A DNA stretch of 64,000 nt from positions 6,904,933 to 6,968,932 of the forward strand of contig CM055100.1 in the NCBI GenBank assembly GCA_029204225.1. Reading direction: 5' to 3'. Positions 34,205 through 46,936 of this stretch are shown here, one piece after another. How positions within the stretch are numbered: position 1 is the stretch's first letter; each line of letters opens with the position of its first letter. The translations under genes and the position numbers were made by a program. This stretch comes from Diphasiastrum complanatum. Taxonomy: Eukaryota; Streptophyta; Lycopodiopsida; Lycopodiales; Lycopodiaceae. A model generated the notes under the pieces. It was not told the origin of the DNA, ran no database searches, and saw only the letters and a list, made by a program, of their open reading frames with translations.

Positions 34205-36680
34205 TCTCCCTTAATGTGGATTCTAAAAAACTTTGAACTTCATATTTAACATATCGTTAAATCTGAGATGTTGCCTCCATAGCAGATGCTGAGAGTTTTC
34301 ATTGCTTGGATGTACTTCATGACCTTTGTTAGCGCTTTCCAATGAGCTACGCCTAGATTTGACAAGAACTGGCTGAGTGTACTGATCGAATATGCAAGGT
34401 CTGGTCACGTGCAAATTATTGTGTACATCAGTGAGCCGATGATGGATTGAAACGGGTAGCGCTTCATCTCCTCCTTTTCTATCTCAATTTGAGGAGACTG
34501 TTTCTTTGATAGTTTTAGTCTAGGGTCGAGTGGAAAGAGACTGGGTTTGCAGTTGGACATTCCATACTTTTTCAGCACGTTGTTGAGATATCGTTGCTGA
34601 CTGATAAAGATCAGTCTGCTGGGTCGATCTCGTTGAATTTGGATTTCGAGACAATAGTGGGCTAGACCCATGTTAGTCATCTTGTCTTCCTAGGCCAGCA
34701 TGCATTTTGTATCCTTCATCAGATTCAGATTATTATTGAATACGAGTGTATCATCTACATAGAGAGTGATGATGATGAAGTAATCTGATACAAATAGTAG
34801 ACATTCAAGTCTGCTGAGTTTGTAATAAAACTATTCTCTATTGGAAATGCATTGATCTTCTAGAACCAGACTCTAGGTGACTGTTTCATCCCGTAGAGCG
34901 CCTTGTGGATTTTGCATACAAGGTGATGTTGCTTGTCGTTGAGTTCGTATCCCTCTGGCTGCGTCATGTAGATTTCCTCTTCAATGGTTCCATTGAGGAA
35001 ATCGGTCTGGACATCCATATGGTGGACTTAAAGGTCTATCGCGATTGCAAAGGAGAGTAGTAGGCTGATCGATGCATGTTTGACGACTGGGCTAAAGGTT
35101 TCTGAATAATCCAGGTCTGGAATCTGAGAAAAGCCTTTGGCGACTAGCTTGGACTTGTAATGATTTAGTCTTCCTTCAGCGTTGTACTTTGCCTTGAATA
35201 TCCATTTGCATGGAATCGATTTTCGACTTCTAATTCAGAAGTGGCTATGTGAAGAGCTTGACTGTTAGAAGAGTAGCAGTGGCTGAGTTTGTAAAGATAG
35301 TCGCTTCTTCTTCCATAGGCTAGCACCTTCCGAGATTTGTCAAGAATTGTGCAGCCATCCATATTGAATTCGACCCTCTGACCTGAATCGGTGATTCTGT
35401 TAATTGAGAGTAGATTCTTGGTCAGATTTGAAACGTGGAGAACGTTGGACAGCAACTTGACCTCACCTCTTCTAAATTCAACTCTGACTGTTCCTTCACC
35501 TCCGATTGTATGTGATGAGTTATCTCCAAGTTGCATAACTCAAGAATGGGTGAATGACTTGTAGTTGTTGAATCAGTAGCGATGGTGAGTCATATGTTGA
35601 GTTGCTCCAGAGTCTAGATACTAGGAATCGATATCCTGTTGTTCTCTTTCTTTGTGGTCATGAAAGTTGTCTCATCTTCTTCTTGTTGCTGATTTGAGTG
35701 ACTGGTCGTAGCACTATGTGCTTGTTGTTGGAACTGCTTCTTCTTTTCGTTGTTGTACTTCAAATTTTGATAGTCCTTGATTTCGTGGCCAGTCCTCTTA
35801 CAGTATCTGCAGAATAGTTTTTGCACAAGTTGGAATGATGAAGAGCTTGAATTCGATCCTGGACCGAAATTTGGTCCAGACTGTATGTTGCTCCTCTTGT
35901 TAGTATAGCTTGACTTCATAGATCTCTTGGATCTAAACTTTTGATTTTTTGATTATAGAGCTTGAGGATCCGATCCTGAGTCTGAGGAGGATGCTGATAT
36001 TCTTATCTCCTCTTGTAGGAGTAGCAAAATTACTCTTGATAGATTGAGGTGCTCCTGGGTAGAAATTGCCATTATCCAATTTTTGTAGGCTTCAGATAGA
36101 CTCGATAATAGAGTCATGAGTGCATCAGAATCTTCTATGACTGAGCCAGTTGCAGTCATCTGCTCCATAAGATTTTTGAAAGTGTTGAGGTGACTCGAAA
36201 CACTATTTGCCTCAGATATTCTGAGGGTGAAGAATTTCTTCCTCAGATGGAGCTTGGATGTAACGTCTCTAATGTCGTAGAGAGTTGCTAGGATGCTCAT
36301 GCATCCTTAACGGTCTGGGCAGCACGTACTGAGTATCCTTGATGTTGAGGGTGATCATGGCAAATGCTTTGCCATCTCTTAGTCTCCACTTGGTGATGAC
36401 GGCTGCATCACTTCTAATTTGAGCTCTGTGCCATCAACGATGTCCCACAGTTCTTTGGCTAGAAGTATAACCTTCATCTTGAATTTCCAGAGATGGTAGT
36501 TATCTCCATCGAGTTTGCCAATGAGAGATGAACTAGATGATGGATCCATTTTGGTTGAACGAGATCCTTGGTAGAAACAACGACTGTCGGAATATTGTTG
36601 GCTGCGCGTTTGCTAGAATGACATCTTGATAGAAACAAGACTGATAATTCGCAGTAGAAATGCAGATTATTGAAATGCCT
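34205..36680 (-). pseudogene. Ty1/copia J internal region (gag, PR, RT, RNase H; integrase deleted)
   Basis: Minus strand. Gag at about 36560-35614 (LHLRKKFFTLRISEANSV, LLSSLSEAYKNWI); its zinc knuckle reads CRYCKRTGHEIKDY, so the last Cys is Tyr. Protease at 35640-35220 (DSGATQHMTHH-like remnant, GGEGTVRVEFRRGEV, NLLSINRITDSG). Protease is followed at once by RT code near 35220: integrase and the first RT part are deleted. RT/RNase H at 35200-34240 (LYVDDTLVF at about 34760; MGLAHYCLEIQI, GSLMYTIICT). There are several stops. Family resembles copia G. Confidence 0.82.
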
Positions 36681-36692
36681 GATCTGATACCA
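36681..36692 (-). other. tRNA-iMet primer-binding site of copia J
   Basis: Minus strand reads TGGTATCAGATC, one or two changes from the canonical site, directly after LTR end ...GACA. Confidence 0.8.
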
Positions 36693-37850
36693 TGTCGTAA
36701 AATTGCGGGTGCACGTGAGCGGCAGCGGAAGCTCGAGGATTGAGTGTAGCATGTAGGAATGGAAACATAATAGTTAGCAGCAGAATTATTCAAGTAGAAG
36801 AATTCATACAGAATGCGCAAATGAACGACGCGGTAGTGAAACAAAAATTGCACTCTGATTAATATCGACAGTGAGTACAATAGCTTGAAGTAATAACTTC
36901 AGCTTGCTGAGCGTGATAACGCTGGCTACAGATAACTCTGATTGAAAGAGAATTTTAATCAACACTTACATAGTTTGATTTAGCTAGTATATGTATTTAC
37001 AAGTGTCGAGAGACAAAATATCTTACAAGCCTTTAATGCTATTTACGCCAGTATTTGCATATGTACAAAGTTGGTAACCGCTAACCGCCTTTGGGATATT
37101 TGTTTGTCCAGCTATTTTTAAGGGTTGCTGATAAGTTGGCGACGTCAGTCAGCCAATGTAGCAAAAACTCAAAAAGCCGAAAAACTTGAAGGTGTCCTTA
37201 GATTGAAGGTATGCAATTTCTGAAGGTGCCCTTACACTGAAGGTATGTAAATCCCTAATACGCCCTTAGATTTAAGGTAGCAAAGAAGGCGAAAAAGGCA
37301 AAAAAGCCGAAAAGTGCCTTATACTGAAGGCATAAAAGAAGACGAAGGTGCCTTAGACTAAAGACAATAAAAAGACGCAAAGTGCCTTAGTTTAGAGATG
37401 GCGAAGAAAATCGAAAAAGGCAAAAAAGGTGAAGGTGGTCCAGAAAATGGTTTCTAAGTCATTCTGGCCAGTGTGTCGCATTTTTCATGAAGGAAAAAAT
37501 GCGAAGAAGGCAAAAAAGCAAAAGGTGCCTTAAGAATGGTTTCTAAGGCATTCTAGCCACTTGGCCAATGTGTCGCATTTTTTATGAAGGAAAAAATGCG
37601 AAGAAGGCGAAAAAGCAAAAGGTGCCTTAAGAATGGTTTCTAAGGCATTCTGGCCACTTGGCTAGTGTGTTACATTTTTTGTGAAGGGAAAAATGCGAGG
37701 AAGGTGAAAAAGTGTCTTAAGAATGGTTTCTAAGGCATTTTGGCCACTTGGCCAGTGTGTCGCGTTTTTTGCTGATCTACGAAAAAGGAGAAGGTGCCTA
37801 AAAGTTTGTTAAGGTCAGAAAGAAAAGGAAAAAATGTGAAGGTCCGAAAA
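36693..37850 (-). repeat. 5' LTR of copia J (about 1158 bp), with U3 tandem repeats
   Basis: Ends CGACA before the primer-binding site. The start is near 37850; it reads TATTTTCGG where the 3' LTR has TGTTTTCGG. The region 37440-37790 holds about four copies of a roughly 100-bp unit with TGGTTTCTAAGGCATTCTGG and TGGCCACTTGGCCAGTGTGT. The whole block is repeated in the truncated 3' LTR. Confidence 0.75.
37440..37790. repeat. Tandem repeat in copia J LTR, about 4 x 100 bp
   Basis: Unit marker TGGTTTCTAAG recurs near 37448, 37535, 37634 and 37724; each is followed by the direct TGGCCA pair and a CGCATTTTT/AAAAATGCG inverted pair. The corresponding block in the 3' LTR is 33830-34130, with a shortened third unit. 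Confidence 0.8.
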
Positions 37851-37905
37851 TATGAAGTCGGCCTTCGGTTTTTCAGGATGCTCATTACTTGAACGATTTG
37901 TTTAA

Positions 37906-38395
37906 GACTGAGCATAAAAAATCTAACAACAAAGTGAATAGAAGATCAACAAGTGCTTTTTCCACCTTTCTATATGATGGAGTAGTATCATGGCTTTCCA
38001 ATAAGCAAGATAGCATCTCCTTATCTTCCACAGAATTGGAGTACAAGGGCTTGACATCAACATGAAAGGAGGTCTTGTGGTTCAAAAGGCTATTGGTGGA
38101 ACTTCATGTCATGGAGGAAGAGATCTCTATCATCTATTGTGACAACCAATCAGCCCAATCACTTGCAACTAATCCTACATTCCATGCAAGGAGCAAACAC
38201 ATCGAGATTGCTCATCATTTCGTGAGGAAGAAAGTGCAAGCCAAAGAGATCAAGCTCCCACACGTGTCATCATCAAGTTGCTTGGCTGATTTGTTTACTA
38301 AATCTTTACCTAAAGATTTATTTGTCAAGCTTAGATCTTCAATTGGAGTGATTGATAAAAGTATTGTTGTTTGCAAGGCTAGATTCGAGGAGGAG
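37906..38395 (+). pseudogene. Copia K RNase H relic
   Basis: Code NNKVNRRSTSAF, VVSWLSNKQDSISLSSTE, IYCDNQSAQSLATNP, RSKHIEIAHHFVRKKVQAKEI and HVSSSSCLADLFTKSLPKD is a nearly complete copia RNase H, with one stop at about 38061. It runs into purine tract GAGGAGGAG and LTR-K. The left junction to the copia J LTR spans about 55 unassigned bases. Confidence 0.82.
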
Positions 38396-40082
<1,687 letters not shown>

Positions 40083-40094
40083 TGGTATCAGAGC
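40083..40094 (+). other. tRNA-iMet primer-binding site of copia K
   Basis: Exact TGGTATCAGAGC immediately after the LTR-K end CACA. Confidence 0.92.
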
Positions 40095-41185
40095 TTCATG
40101 CTTTGAAGAGGTGAGCGTGTATACATCAGATCAACAGTTCTTTTGCTTGCAGGAACTCGGATTTGGGAAAGGGATTCAAACTCACTAAGAAACAAGCTAT
40201 ATGTGGATCATAAGTGGATCAAAATGAGCCTGATCTGCTCCAGCAGAGCCCTATACGGACAGAGAGCTCACACCTGTGAAATCAGCCTTCATTAATTGAG
40301 TGCTACTTCTCAAGGATTGATCCAAATTTGATGTTCTATAGCTTGTTGGATAGGTATTGAAGAGTAGATTGTGTTGCTCGAGTTTCTAAATCAATTTGAT
40401 TTATTTTTAGAAGAGTTTTAGGCAATCAGACTTCTTGATTGATTACACTTAGAAACCAAATCTTTCTAAGTTATCAGAGAGTAGATGAGAGTGCTTCATC
40501 ATATGTAATGAGAGTTAAGGATCTTCATCAAGAGTTAGCTGGTATTGGAGATGCTCTTAAGAACATGAACTTGTTCAAGTAGTCCTTAATGGACTTAGAG
40601 ATGAGTATGACAATATTGTGCAGACTTATGCTGTCAGGGAGGATCTTCCATCCTTGGAGACATTGCAAGGCATTCTCATTGCTGAAGAAAGTAGGCAAGA
40701 GGACAAGATGTTGAGGATCAACAAACTTTCATTGAAAGATGGTGGAGATGACAAAGCACTCTTCATTAGAGACAAGTCAAGAGGCAAGGGAAAATGACAA
40801 CAACACTTCAAGAAGGACAAAGCCAAAGAAGGTGGTGAGGATCAGTCCTCACAAGCTGCAACATCCAGTGGCAAGAAGAAGCTGTCAAAGATCAAGTGTT
40901 TTTTCTGTGGCAAGAAAGGACACTATGCATCAAACTGTTTCAAGAAGAAGAACCAATCTAAGCAAGTTAACCTTACTAATGAGGATGAGTGTGAGAGTGT
41001 TAAGAGTGAAAGGGAGGATTCATTAATGATGTCTACTTTTTCATCTTTTCCTTTTAAGAATGAAGAAATCTGGTGGATAGATAGTGGAGCTAGTTCTCAT
41101 ATGTCTAGTTCTAGAAACTCTTTCAAGTCTCATGCCATATTTAGGTGCAAAAAGATCAATCTATACTGCTAATGATGTAGAGTGT
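40095..41185 (+). pseudogene. Copia K gag and protease start, decayed
   Basis: Leader, then gag remnants from about 40480 (MRVKDLHQELAGIGDALK; LPSLETLQGILIAEE in another frame). The CCHC zinc knuckle is intact at about 40897 (CFFCGKKGHYASNC). Protease start at about 41070 (WWIDSGASSHMSS). After GAKRSIYTANDVEC at about 41183 the similarity stops and gypsy sequence begins, so the copy is cut inside protease. Confidence 0.78.
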
Positions 41186-43935
41186 AGCCGGACTTCAACG
41201 CTATATCCATCGTAGTTTTCAGCTGCCTCCTATCCCTTATGAACAACAAAAACCAGAAGAGATTCTTGAGATTCCTCAGATTCCTATGAATCTGATGAAT
41301 ATAGGTGTTGCTAAGGGGAATAGCATCACACTGCCTTTGTCCTATAAAGATTATCTCGCAGTATCTGCTATCCTCGATAGCGGATCAGACGTTAAGATAA
41401 TGGCTTTGTCATTGGCAAAGTCATGGGGCTTCAATACCCTCGATCAACCACGTTTTAAACTTCATATGGCTGATCAATGAGTTACTAACCTTGCTGGTCA
41501 TTTATCAAATATAAAAGTTCGAATAGCATGTGTCAAGTTTATCATCGATTGTGTCATCTTAGACCTACCAGAAGATGCCAATACGTATAAGCTCCTTCTT
41601 GGTACACCCTGGCTCCAGATGGCAGGTGTTGTCCAAGACTGGAAGAACAACAAAATTATCTTTGGCAACCACGATAAACGAGTCACTGTTGACTCAAATG
41701 GCTATGTCAAGCCCGCCAAGGTATACAATGATTGGTCTTCTACAACATATGACGAATCAGTAGTGTCCCAATCCAACCAAAACGCCACTATACACGAACC
41801 ACAAACATAATCAATTGGGGTCATGCACTAGCCACCGTGAACTGTGCAGATCCCAATCGATGTCGTATCGAAACGACTGCAGAAGATGTGGATATTCCCC
41901 CATCTTCTACAGACATTGACACACCCATAATCTCGCTTATGGTGATAGACCCCATTCCTATAGCTTGGTGCCCAGGAGAACCTAGTGTCTCTACTGCCCA
42001 TGTTTCGGAAGAAGGTATTCTTTCCATGGATGATGTCGAAATGACGGATGATCATGTACTCAACGTTATCCGTCCAAAGTCATTCCTAAGGAGATCAAGT
42101 TACCAGGACCGTTGGCTCATATCCAACTAACATCCAAAGTACCAAACACACAAGCATATAGGCCCAAATCCAAAGTATATACTTGGGACATGTATTCCGA
42201 CGAAGTCTGGGATACAATCGACGTCGATATGGTAAGTGAGGCCACAACACCACCTATTCAAAAACCACAAAAACCTCGGTAACAAAAAAATAAAATTATC
42301 GATACAAAATTAACCCAGCGTCAAAAACAGATGCGTGCCAAGCTTAAACAGCCAATCAAGCAAACAGTCCGACAAAGCTTCCACGTCTGGGAAAGAATCA
42401 ACTCAAATGATTTCTAAAGTCCCAGAACATTTTGTGGACCCACCTTTCGATCTTCCACATAAGTTCAAAGACTTTACACTGGATGACGTTGTTATCCAGT
42501 TACCGCAGCCACATCGGGAACCTACACCAAGTTCCAATTCCTTTGAAGGACCCGCTAAGACAATTTCACTAAACCTTAAAGATCCTGACGAGGACATAGA
42601 TCGCATAGTTCATGTTCGTGCATATCTGTCATCAACCCAACTGTCTGATCTAGAAACTTTATTACGCAAATACAGGGATGTATTTGCATGGAATTATACC
42701 GAAATGAAAGGAATCCCCCCTGAAATAGTAGTACATCATATTCCTCTAGAAGACAATGCTAAGCCTGTTAGGGCTAAACCTTACTGCAGTAACCCAGTCT
42801 ATCGTGAGAGGATCGATGAGAATATTAAGAAATTGCTGGATGTTGGCTTCATTTATGAAGTTCAACATACTGATTGGGTATCACCCATTGTGGTTGTACC
42901 CAAGAAAAACGACAAGCTTCGTATCTGTGTTGACCTCAAGAACCTTAATGCGGTTACGAAGAAAGACCATTTTTTCTTGCCCTTAACGACCCAAATATTA
43001 GAGGAAATGGCAGGAGCTGAAGCTTTTAGCTTCTTGGATGGATTCAACGGTTATTTCCTTGTTCAAATAGCCCCTGAAGATAAACATAAAATGGCTTTTG
43101 CCATAGAGAACGACATTTACGCTCATAACGTTATGCCTTTTGGCTTATGTAATGCTCCCTCAACTTTCCAACGGGTCATGCAACTGGCCTTTCAAGATCT
43201 GTTACATCGGGTCGTGGAGATTTATCTTGACGATCTAGGTGTACATTCTTCCGCTGCTACGCACCTAGACGCCTTGGAGAAAATCTTCATTCGCTGTCGT
43301 AGGTTCGGCATCTTATTAAACCCTGATAAGTGCCGAATATGGGTCACCCACGAGGTTGTTCTCGGGCATATAATATCAAAGAACGGTATTTCTACCGACC
43401 CATCAAAAATCAAGGTTATCGTGGACATGCCCCTACCTGCAACAGTGAAGGAAGTATATGTCTTCCTCGGTTATACCAACTATTATCGCATCTTTATAAT
43501 CGACTATGCCGGCAAGGCACGCCTCGTTTATTTAGTTGTGGTAGATTCGCGCTGGACCGAAGAACGAATTAAGGCCTTTGAGGAGTTGAAAACAGCCCTC
43601 ACGATGGCTCCCATACTCCGCTCGCCAGTTACACGAAAGAATTCCATGTGCATACTGACGCAAGTAAATATGCCATTGGAGGTCTCCTTGCACAACTGGA
43701 CGAGTATGACAAAGATTTTCCTATATGTTTCTTAAGCAGGCAACTGGTGCCTGCGGAAGTAAACTATACAACTATCGAGAGAGAAGCATTGGCAATGGTC
43801 TATGCGGTACAACAACTACGGCATTATTTATTAGGCCAGACCTTTGCTTTCTACACAGACCATCAAGCACTCTTATATATCGTTAATAAGTCCTGTAAGA
43901 CGGGAGAAATAGCTCAATGGCTACTGATTTAGGAT
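41186..43935 (+). pseudogene. Ty3/gypsy L relic (PR, RT, RNase H)
   Basis: Protease at 41286-41800 (ILDSGSDVKIM, LLGTPWLQMAG), with one TGA at 41478. A degenerate linker to about 42330 has several stops. RT at 42335-43640 is a long open frame. RNase H at 43648-43932 is in another frame (HTDASKYAIGG, TIEREALAMVYA, FYTDHQALLYI, all catalytic residues present). Integrase is absent: at about 43940 the sequence switches to opposite-strand gag code. The left junction is with copia K. Confidence 0.85.
42335..43735 (+). pseudogene. Gypsy L reverse transcriptase open frame (466 codons)
   Basis: The first about 110 codons are linker (PFDLPHKFKDFTLDDV, DLETLLRKYRDVFAWNYTEM). RT follows with GFIYEVQHTDWVSPIVVVPKK, LRICVDLKNLN, FSFLDGFNGYFLVQIAPED, PFGLCNAPSTFQRVM, catalytic IYLDDLGVHSS and LGHIISKNG. 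The catalytic Asp pair is intact. A one-base shift near 43635 moves the end out of the RNase H frame, so the last about 35 codons are not native. It is the best-preserved gypsy RT in the window. Confidence 0.85.
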
Positions 43936-44078
43936 TTGATCGCACTATGGAATGACATGGTGAGTTGAGCTTGCAGGAGGTCAGAAAATACTTCAAGTCC
44001 CTGTAGGGATTGCTCCTTTCCGGGGATATGAGCTGATAATGGACTTTCTGTATGTTCTTCCTCTCGCAAAAATTCATC

Positions 44079-45095
44079 TCAAAATAAGTTGTATTGCATT
44101 TGTTCCACTTTTGGGTCTGGGTAATCTTTTGGTAATGTCGAGGTCGTCAAATGGCTTCCATGTGGGTCAGCTAATTTTCCATGGTTTTGCTGCTGTTCGT
44201 GTTGTTGGCGTTGTGCTCTAGTAAGAACTCTAACAGGTTCGGATGTGATATGACGTGCTGGAAGGATCATGTTAGGTTGTTTAGGACAATCTTTGAAGCT
44301 GTGTTTGCGAACACAGTCGGGACATTCCGCATGGTATTGGTTTTTAACTTTACAATCAACCATGAAATGTCCTGTTTTGCCACAGATAAAGCAGCACTTG
44401 CTCATTGGTCCAGTGGCGATAGCGTAACCATCTTGGTTGGCTAGCTGTGTTGGGTTTTCTGGTGGTGTGAAATACTCAGCTTGTTTGCACGAACATGAGT
44501 TGTCGGTTTGATACTGGTGATGGCTAGATGATGGAATTGATGTATCATGATGATATGATTGATCGTAGGAGTTTTCTACCAGGTGTGTGTGGGCAGACTC
44601 TCGAGGATGTCTATGTTTTTGTGCTTCTAGATCCTGTTGTCCTCGTGGTGGTGGTCCTAAGAGTGCCAACTGTGGTTGAGGTTCATGTCTAGGTTGTCTG
44701 GGCAACTCCTGTATATGGACCTGGTTGTTTCGTGGTGGATATGGCGTGTGTTGTTGCTGTGAAATAAATGGTTGTCGAGGAGGTTGATAATGTCCTCCTG
44801 ACTGGTTCTGAGGCTGATTCCTCGGGTTATAATAGCAATAAAGGGAGGTATGCCCCATAAAGTCACAGATTTCACATTTGATCAAGGAGGTGTCTGGGAC
44901 CGGTTGGTATGAAAGGCACTCATTGCCAGTGTGTGTACCTCGACAGTGAGGGCACCACATGTTCTCTCGTCTATGATGGATTTGGCCAGTGGGTAACTGA
45001 CCTGGCATTGAACTTTGGATAAATTTAAGAGTATTTTGGAACTCTTTTGTGAGTTTCTCCATCTGTTGTTGGTGTTGCTGGTTAAGCAGCTCCAT
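44079..45095 (-). pseudogene. Gypsy M nucleocapsid part with four Cys/His knuckles (338 codons)
   Basis: Opens with a Gln-rich coiled stretch (MELLNQQHQQQMEKLTKEF). The first knuckle pair is CPHCRGTHTGNEC and CEICDFMGHTSLYC. A long Pro/Gln-rich linker follows (about 160 residues). The second pair is CFICGKTGHFMVDC and CPDCVRKHSFKDC. The tail ends DPKVEQMQYNLF. In each pair one knuckle has the classic CX2CX4HX4C spacing and the other CX2CX3HX4C. A nucleic-acid-binding role is expected from the motifs. Confidence 0.75.
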
Positions 45096-45462
45096 CTGTG
45101 TCTTCCATAACTATTCTCGTGTGTCATCGTTTGGTCGAGCTTCTTGGACAGCACGATGTGCTCTCCGTTCCCGTGGTTCGTCCACATCTGAGCCCTCGTC
45201 TTCTTCTCGAATGGCATCGGACATGGCTTGTTTCAATGATGTATATTCATCATTGGAATGAAGTTCACGTCGTATCCATCGTGGGAGTCCAACGAGGAAC
45301 CAAATGATGAGCATGGACTCAGTAGGTTGCTCTTGTACCTGACTTTTTAATCCTTTAAATCGTTCAATGTAGTCACGAACTTTTTCGACTTTTGTCATTT
45401 TGATATTACTTAGTTTGACAAAAGGACTTTCTATCAAGCAAAAAGGCTTGAACCGTTTGATG

Positions 45463-45762
45463 AAGGCCTCTTTCAAGAGTAACCAGTCACATTTATCTTC
45501 ACGATCAAGGTTAAAAAATCACTCGTGCGCGATCGATCATGGTCATCGAGAAGACTTGTACCATGGCCTCTAGTGATGTCTCGTCGTAGATGTCACAGAC
45601 ATTCGCTTGATAAAGGACTCTTTCAAGATTGACCAGTCTATCTTATCTTCATGATCAAGGTTAAAAAATCAATCACGTGCTTTAGCGATCATGATCATCG
45701 AAAACAGTTGGACCATAGCATCGGGAGATGTTTCGCCATACACATCACATGCATTCTCAAAG
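45463..45762. repeat. 150-bp tandem duplication in gypsy M gag
   Basis: CTCTTTCAAGA...ACCAGTC...CACGATCAAGGTTAAAAAATCA at about 45468 recurs 150 bp later at about 45618. The copies differ at many positions, so the duplication is old. Confidence 0.8.
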
Positions 45763-46379
45763 ATTTGCAAAAATCTTTGAGGGTCCGAACTACCGTCAAA
45801 CTTTGGTAGATCTAGCTTGGGTGTACGTCTCTCATGATGAGCATTGTGGGTAGCAGAGGCTCCATTAAGGTTGGTTCTGGCCTGTGAGGGTTCAGCACCA
45901 TAAAATTGGGGTCGTGCACGTGAGGACTCAACTCTATCAGGTTCTTGTCCCTCGAATGAGTTTGTGGATGACTCGTGTATTTGGGCCCGCATTTGGTAGA
46001 ACCTATGACATCTGATTTGTTCAACTGCAAGGGACCTGATCTCGTATGGATAATCTTCTGGGATGTCAGGATCTGTATTGTCGGCCATTGGGTATTGTTG
46101 TGTCTTTGTTGTGTTGGGTATGTGTTTATGGTGTTTTAGGATTTTTAGTGTTTTTGGATTTTTTAGGGTGTTGAAGGAAGTGAAGGTGGAGACTCAGTAT
46201 AAAAAGGGCTTTCTATTGGTACGAGGTTTATTATTTTGAATTTCTTTTTTTCGTGTTCATGCCTTTTTTTTTTTTTTTCAGTCTCTAAGGCTTTGGGGAG
46301 ATGGTGGTTCGGTCCAAATGGCAATCAGAGGTGTTGATCAAAAGTTATGGTCCGGTCGAAATGGGTGTTAATTGCTCCG

Positions 46380-46936
46380 GTCGAGCTTTGACATGATTTC
46401 TTCGGTTGAGATCTGCTTGAATCCCTCCGGTCGAGATTTGATCGCTGCCTTCGGCTCCGGTCGAGATTTGAGCAGGCACTTCGGCTCCGGTTGAGATCTG
46501 AGTGGACACTTCGGCTCCAGTTGAAATCCTAGCAGACACTTCGACTCCGGTCGAGATCCCAGCGGGCACTTCGGCTCCGGTCAAGTTTTCAGCGGACACT
46601 TCGACTCCGGTTGAGATCCCAGAAAAATGCTTCGGTCGAGATTCCAGAAAAATGCTTCGGTCGAGATTCCAGAAAAATGCTTCGGTCGAGATTCCAGAAA
46701 AACGCTTCGGTCGAGATTCCAGAAAAACGCTTCGGTCGAGATTTCAAAAAAATGCTTCGGTTGAGATTTAAGATGGGCCTCCGGTTGAGAGTTTATTGAG
46801 GTCTCCGGTTGAGATTTTACTGAGGTCTCTGGTTGAGAGTGAGTTGGGGCCTTTGGTTGAGATGTAAGTTGGGCCTCCGGTTGAGATTTCAGCTGCGGTC
46901 TCCAGTTGAGATTTCAGTTGGGCCTCCGGTTGAGAT
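46380..46936. repeat. Minisatellite with core TCCGGTTGAGAT / 25-bp unit
   Basis: CGGTCGAGATTCCAGAAAA recurs at exact 25-bp spacing at 46633, 46658, 46683, 46708 and 46733. On both sides the same CGGT(T/C)GAGAT core recurs with looser spacing of about 30 bp (46390-46610 and 46770-46936). Both strands have repetitive open frames over it that are best ignored. Confidence 0.9.

Larger units (their letters stand above)
43940..46088 (-). pseudogene. Ty3/gypsy M gag, minus strand, broken
   Basis: Start at 46088 (MADNTDPDIPEDYPYEIRS). The gag core continues at 45800-45669 (LDLPKFDGSSDPQRFLQIFE), 45611-45480 and 45476-45111 (KEAFIKRF, VRDYIERFKGL, WIRRELHSNDEYTSLKQAM). The nucleocapsid part is 45095-44079. 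A 150-bp segment encoding about 50 residues is tandemly duplicated near 45463-45762, with both copies diverged. No protease or pol follows on this strand: at about 43940 it meets plus-strand gypsy L pol end to end. Confidence 0.78.

Noticed and set aside
42335-43735. Active gypsy polymerase gene
   Set aside because: RT motifs are intact, but protease has a stop, the linker is broken, RNase H is out of frame and integrase and LTRs are missing.
46345-46771. Repetitive proteins on both strands (STGAEV repeats; VEIPEKCFGRDSRK repeats)
   Set aside because: Both strands are open because the 25-bp minisatellite lacks stops; no start context or homology supports coding.
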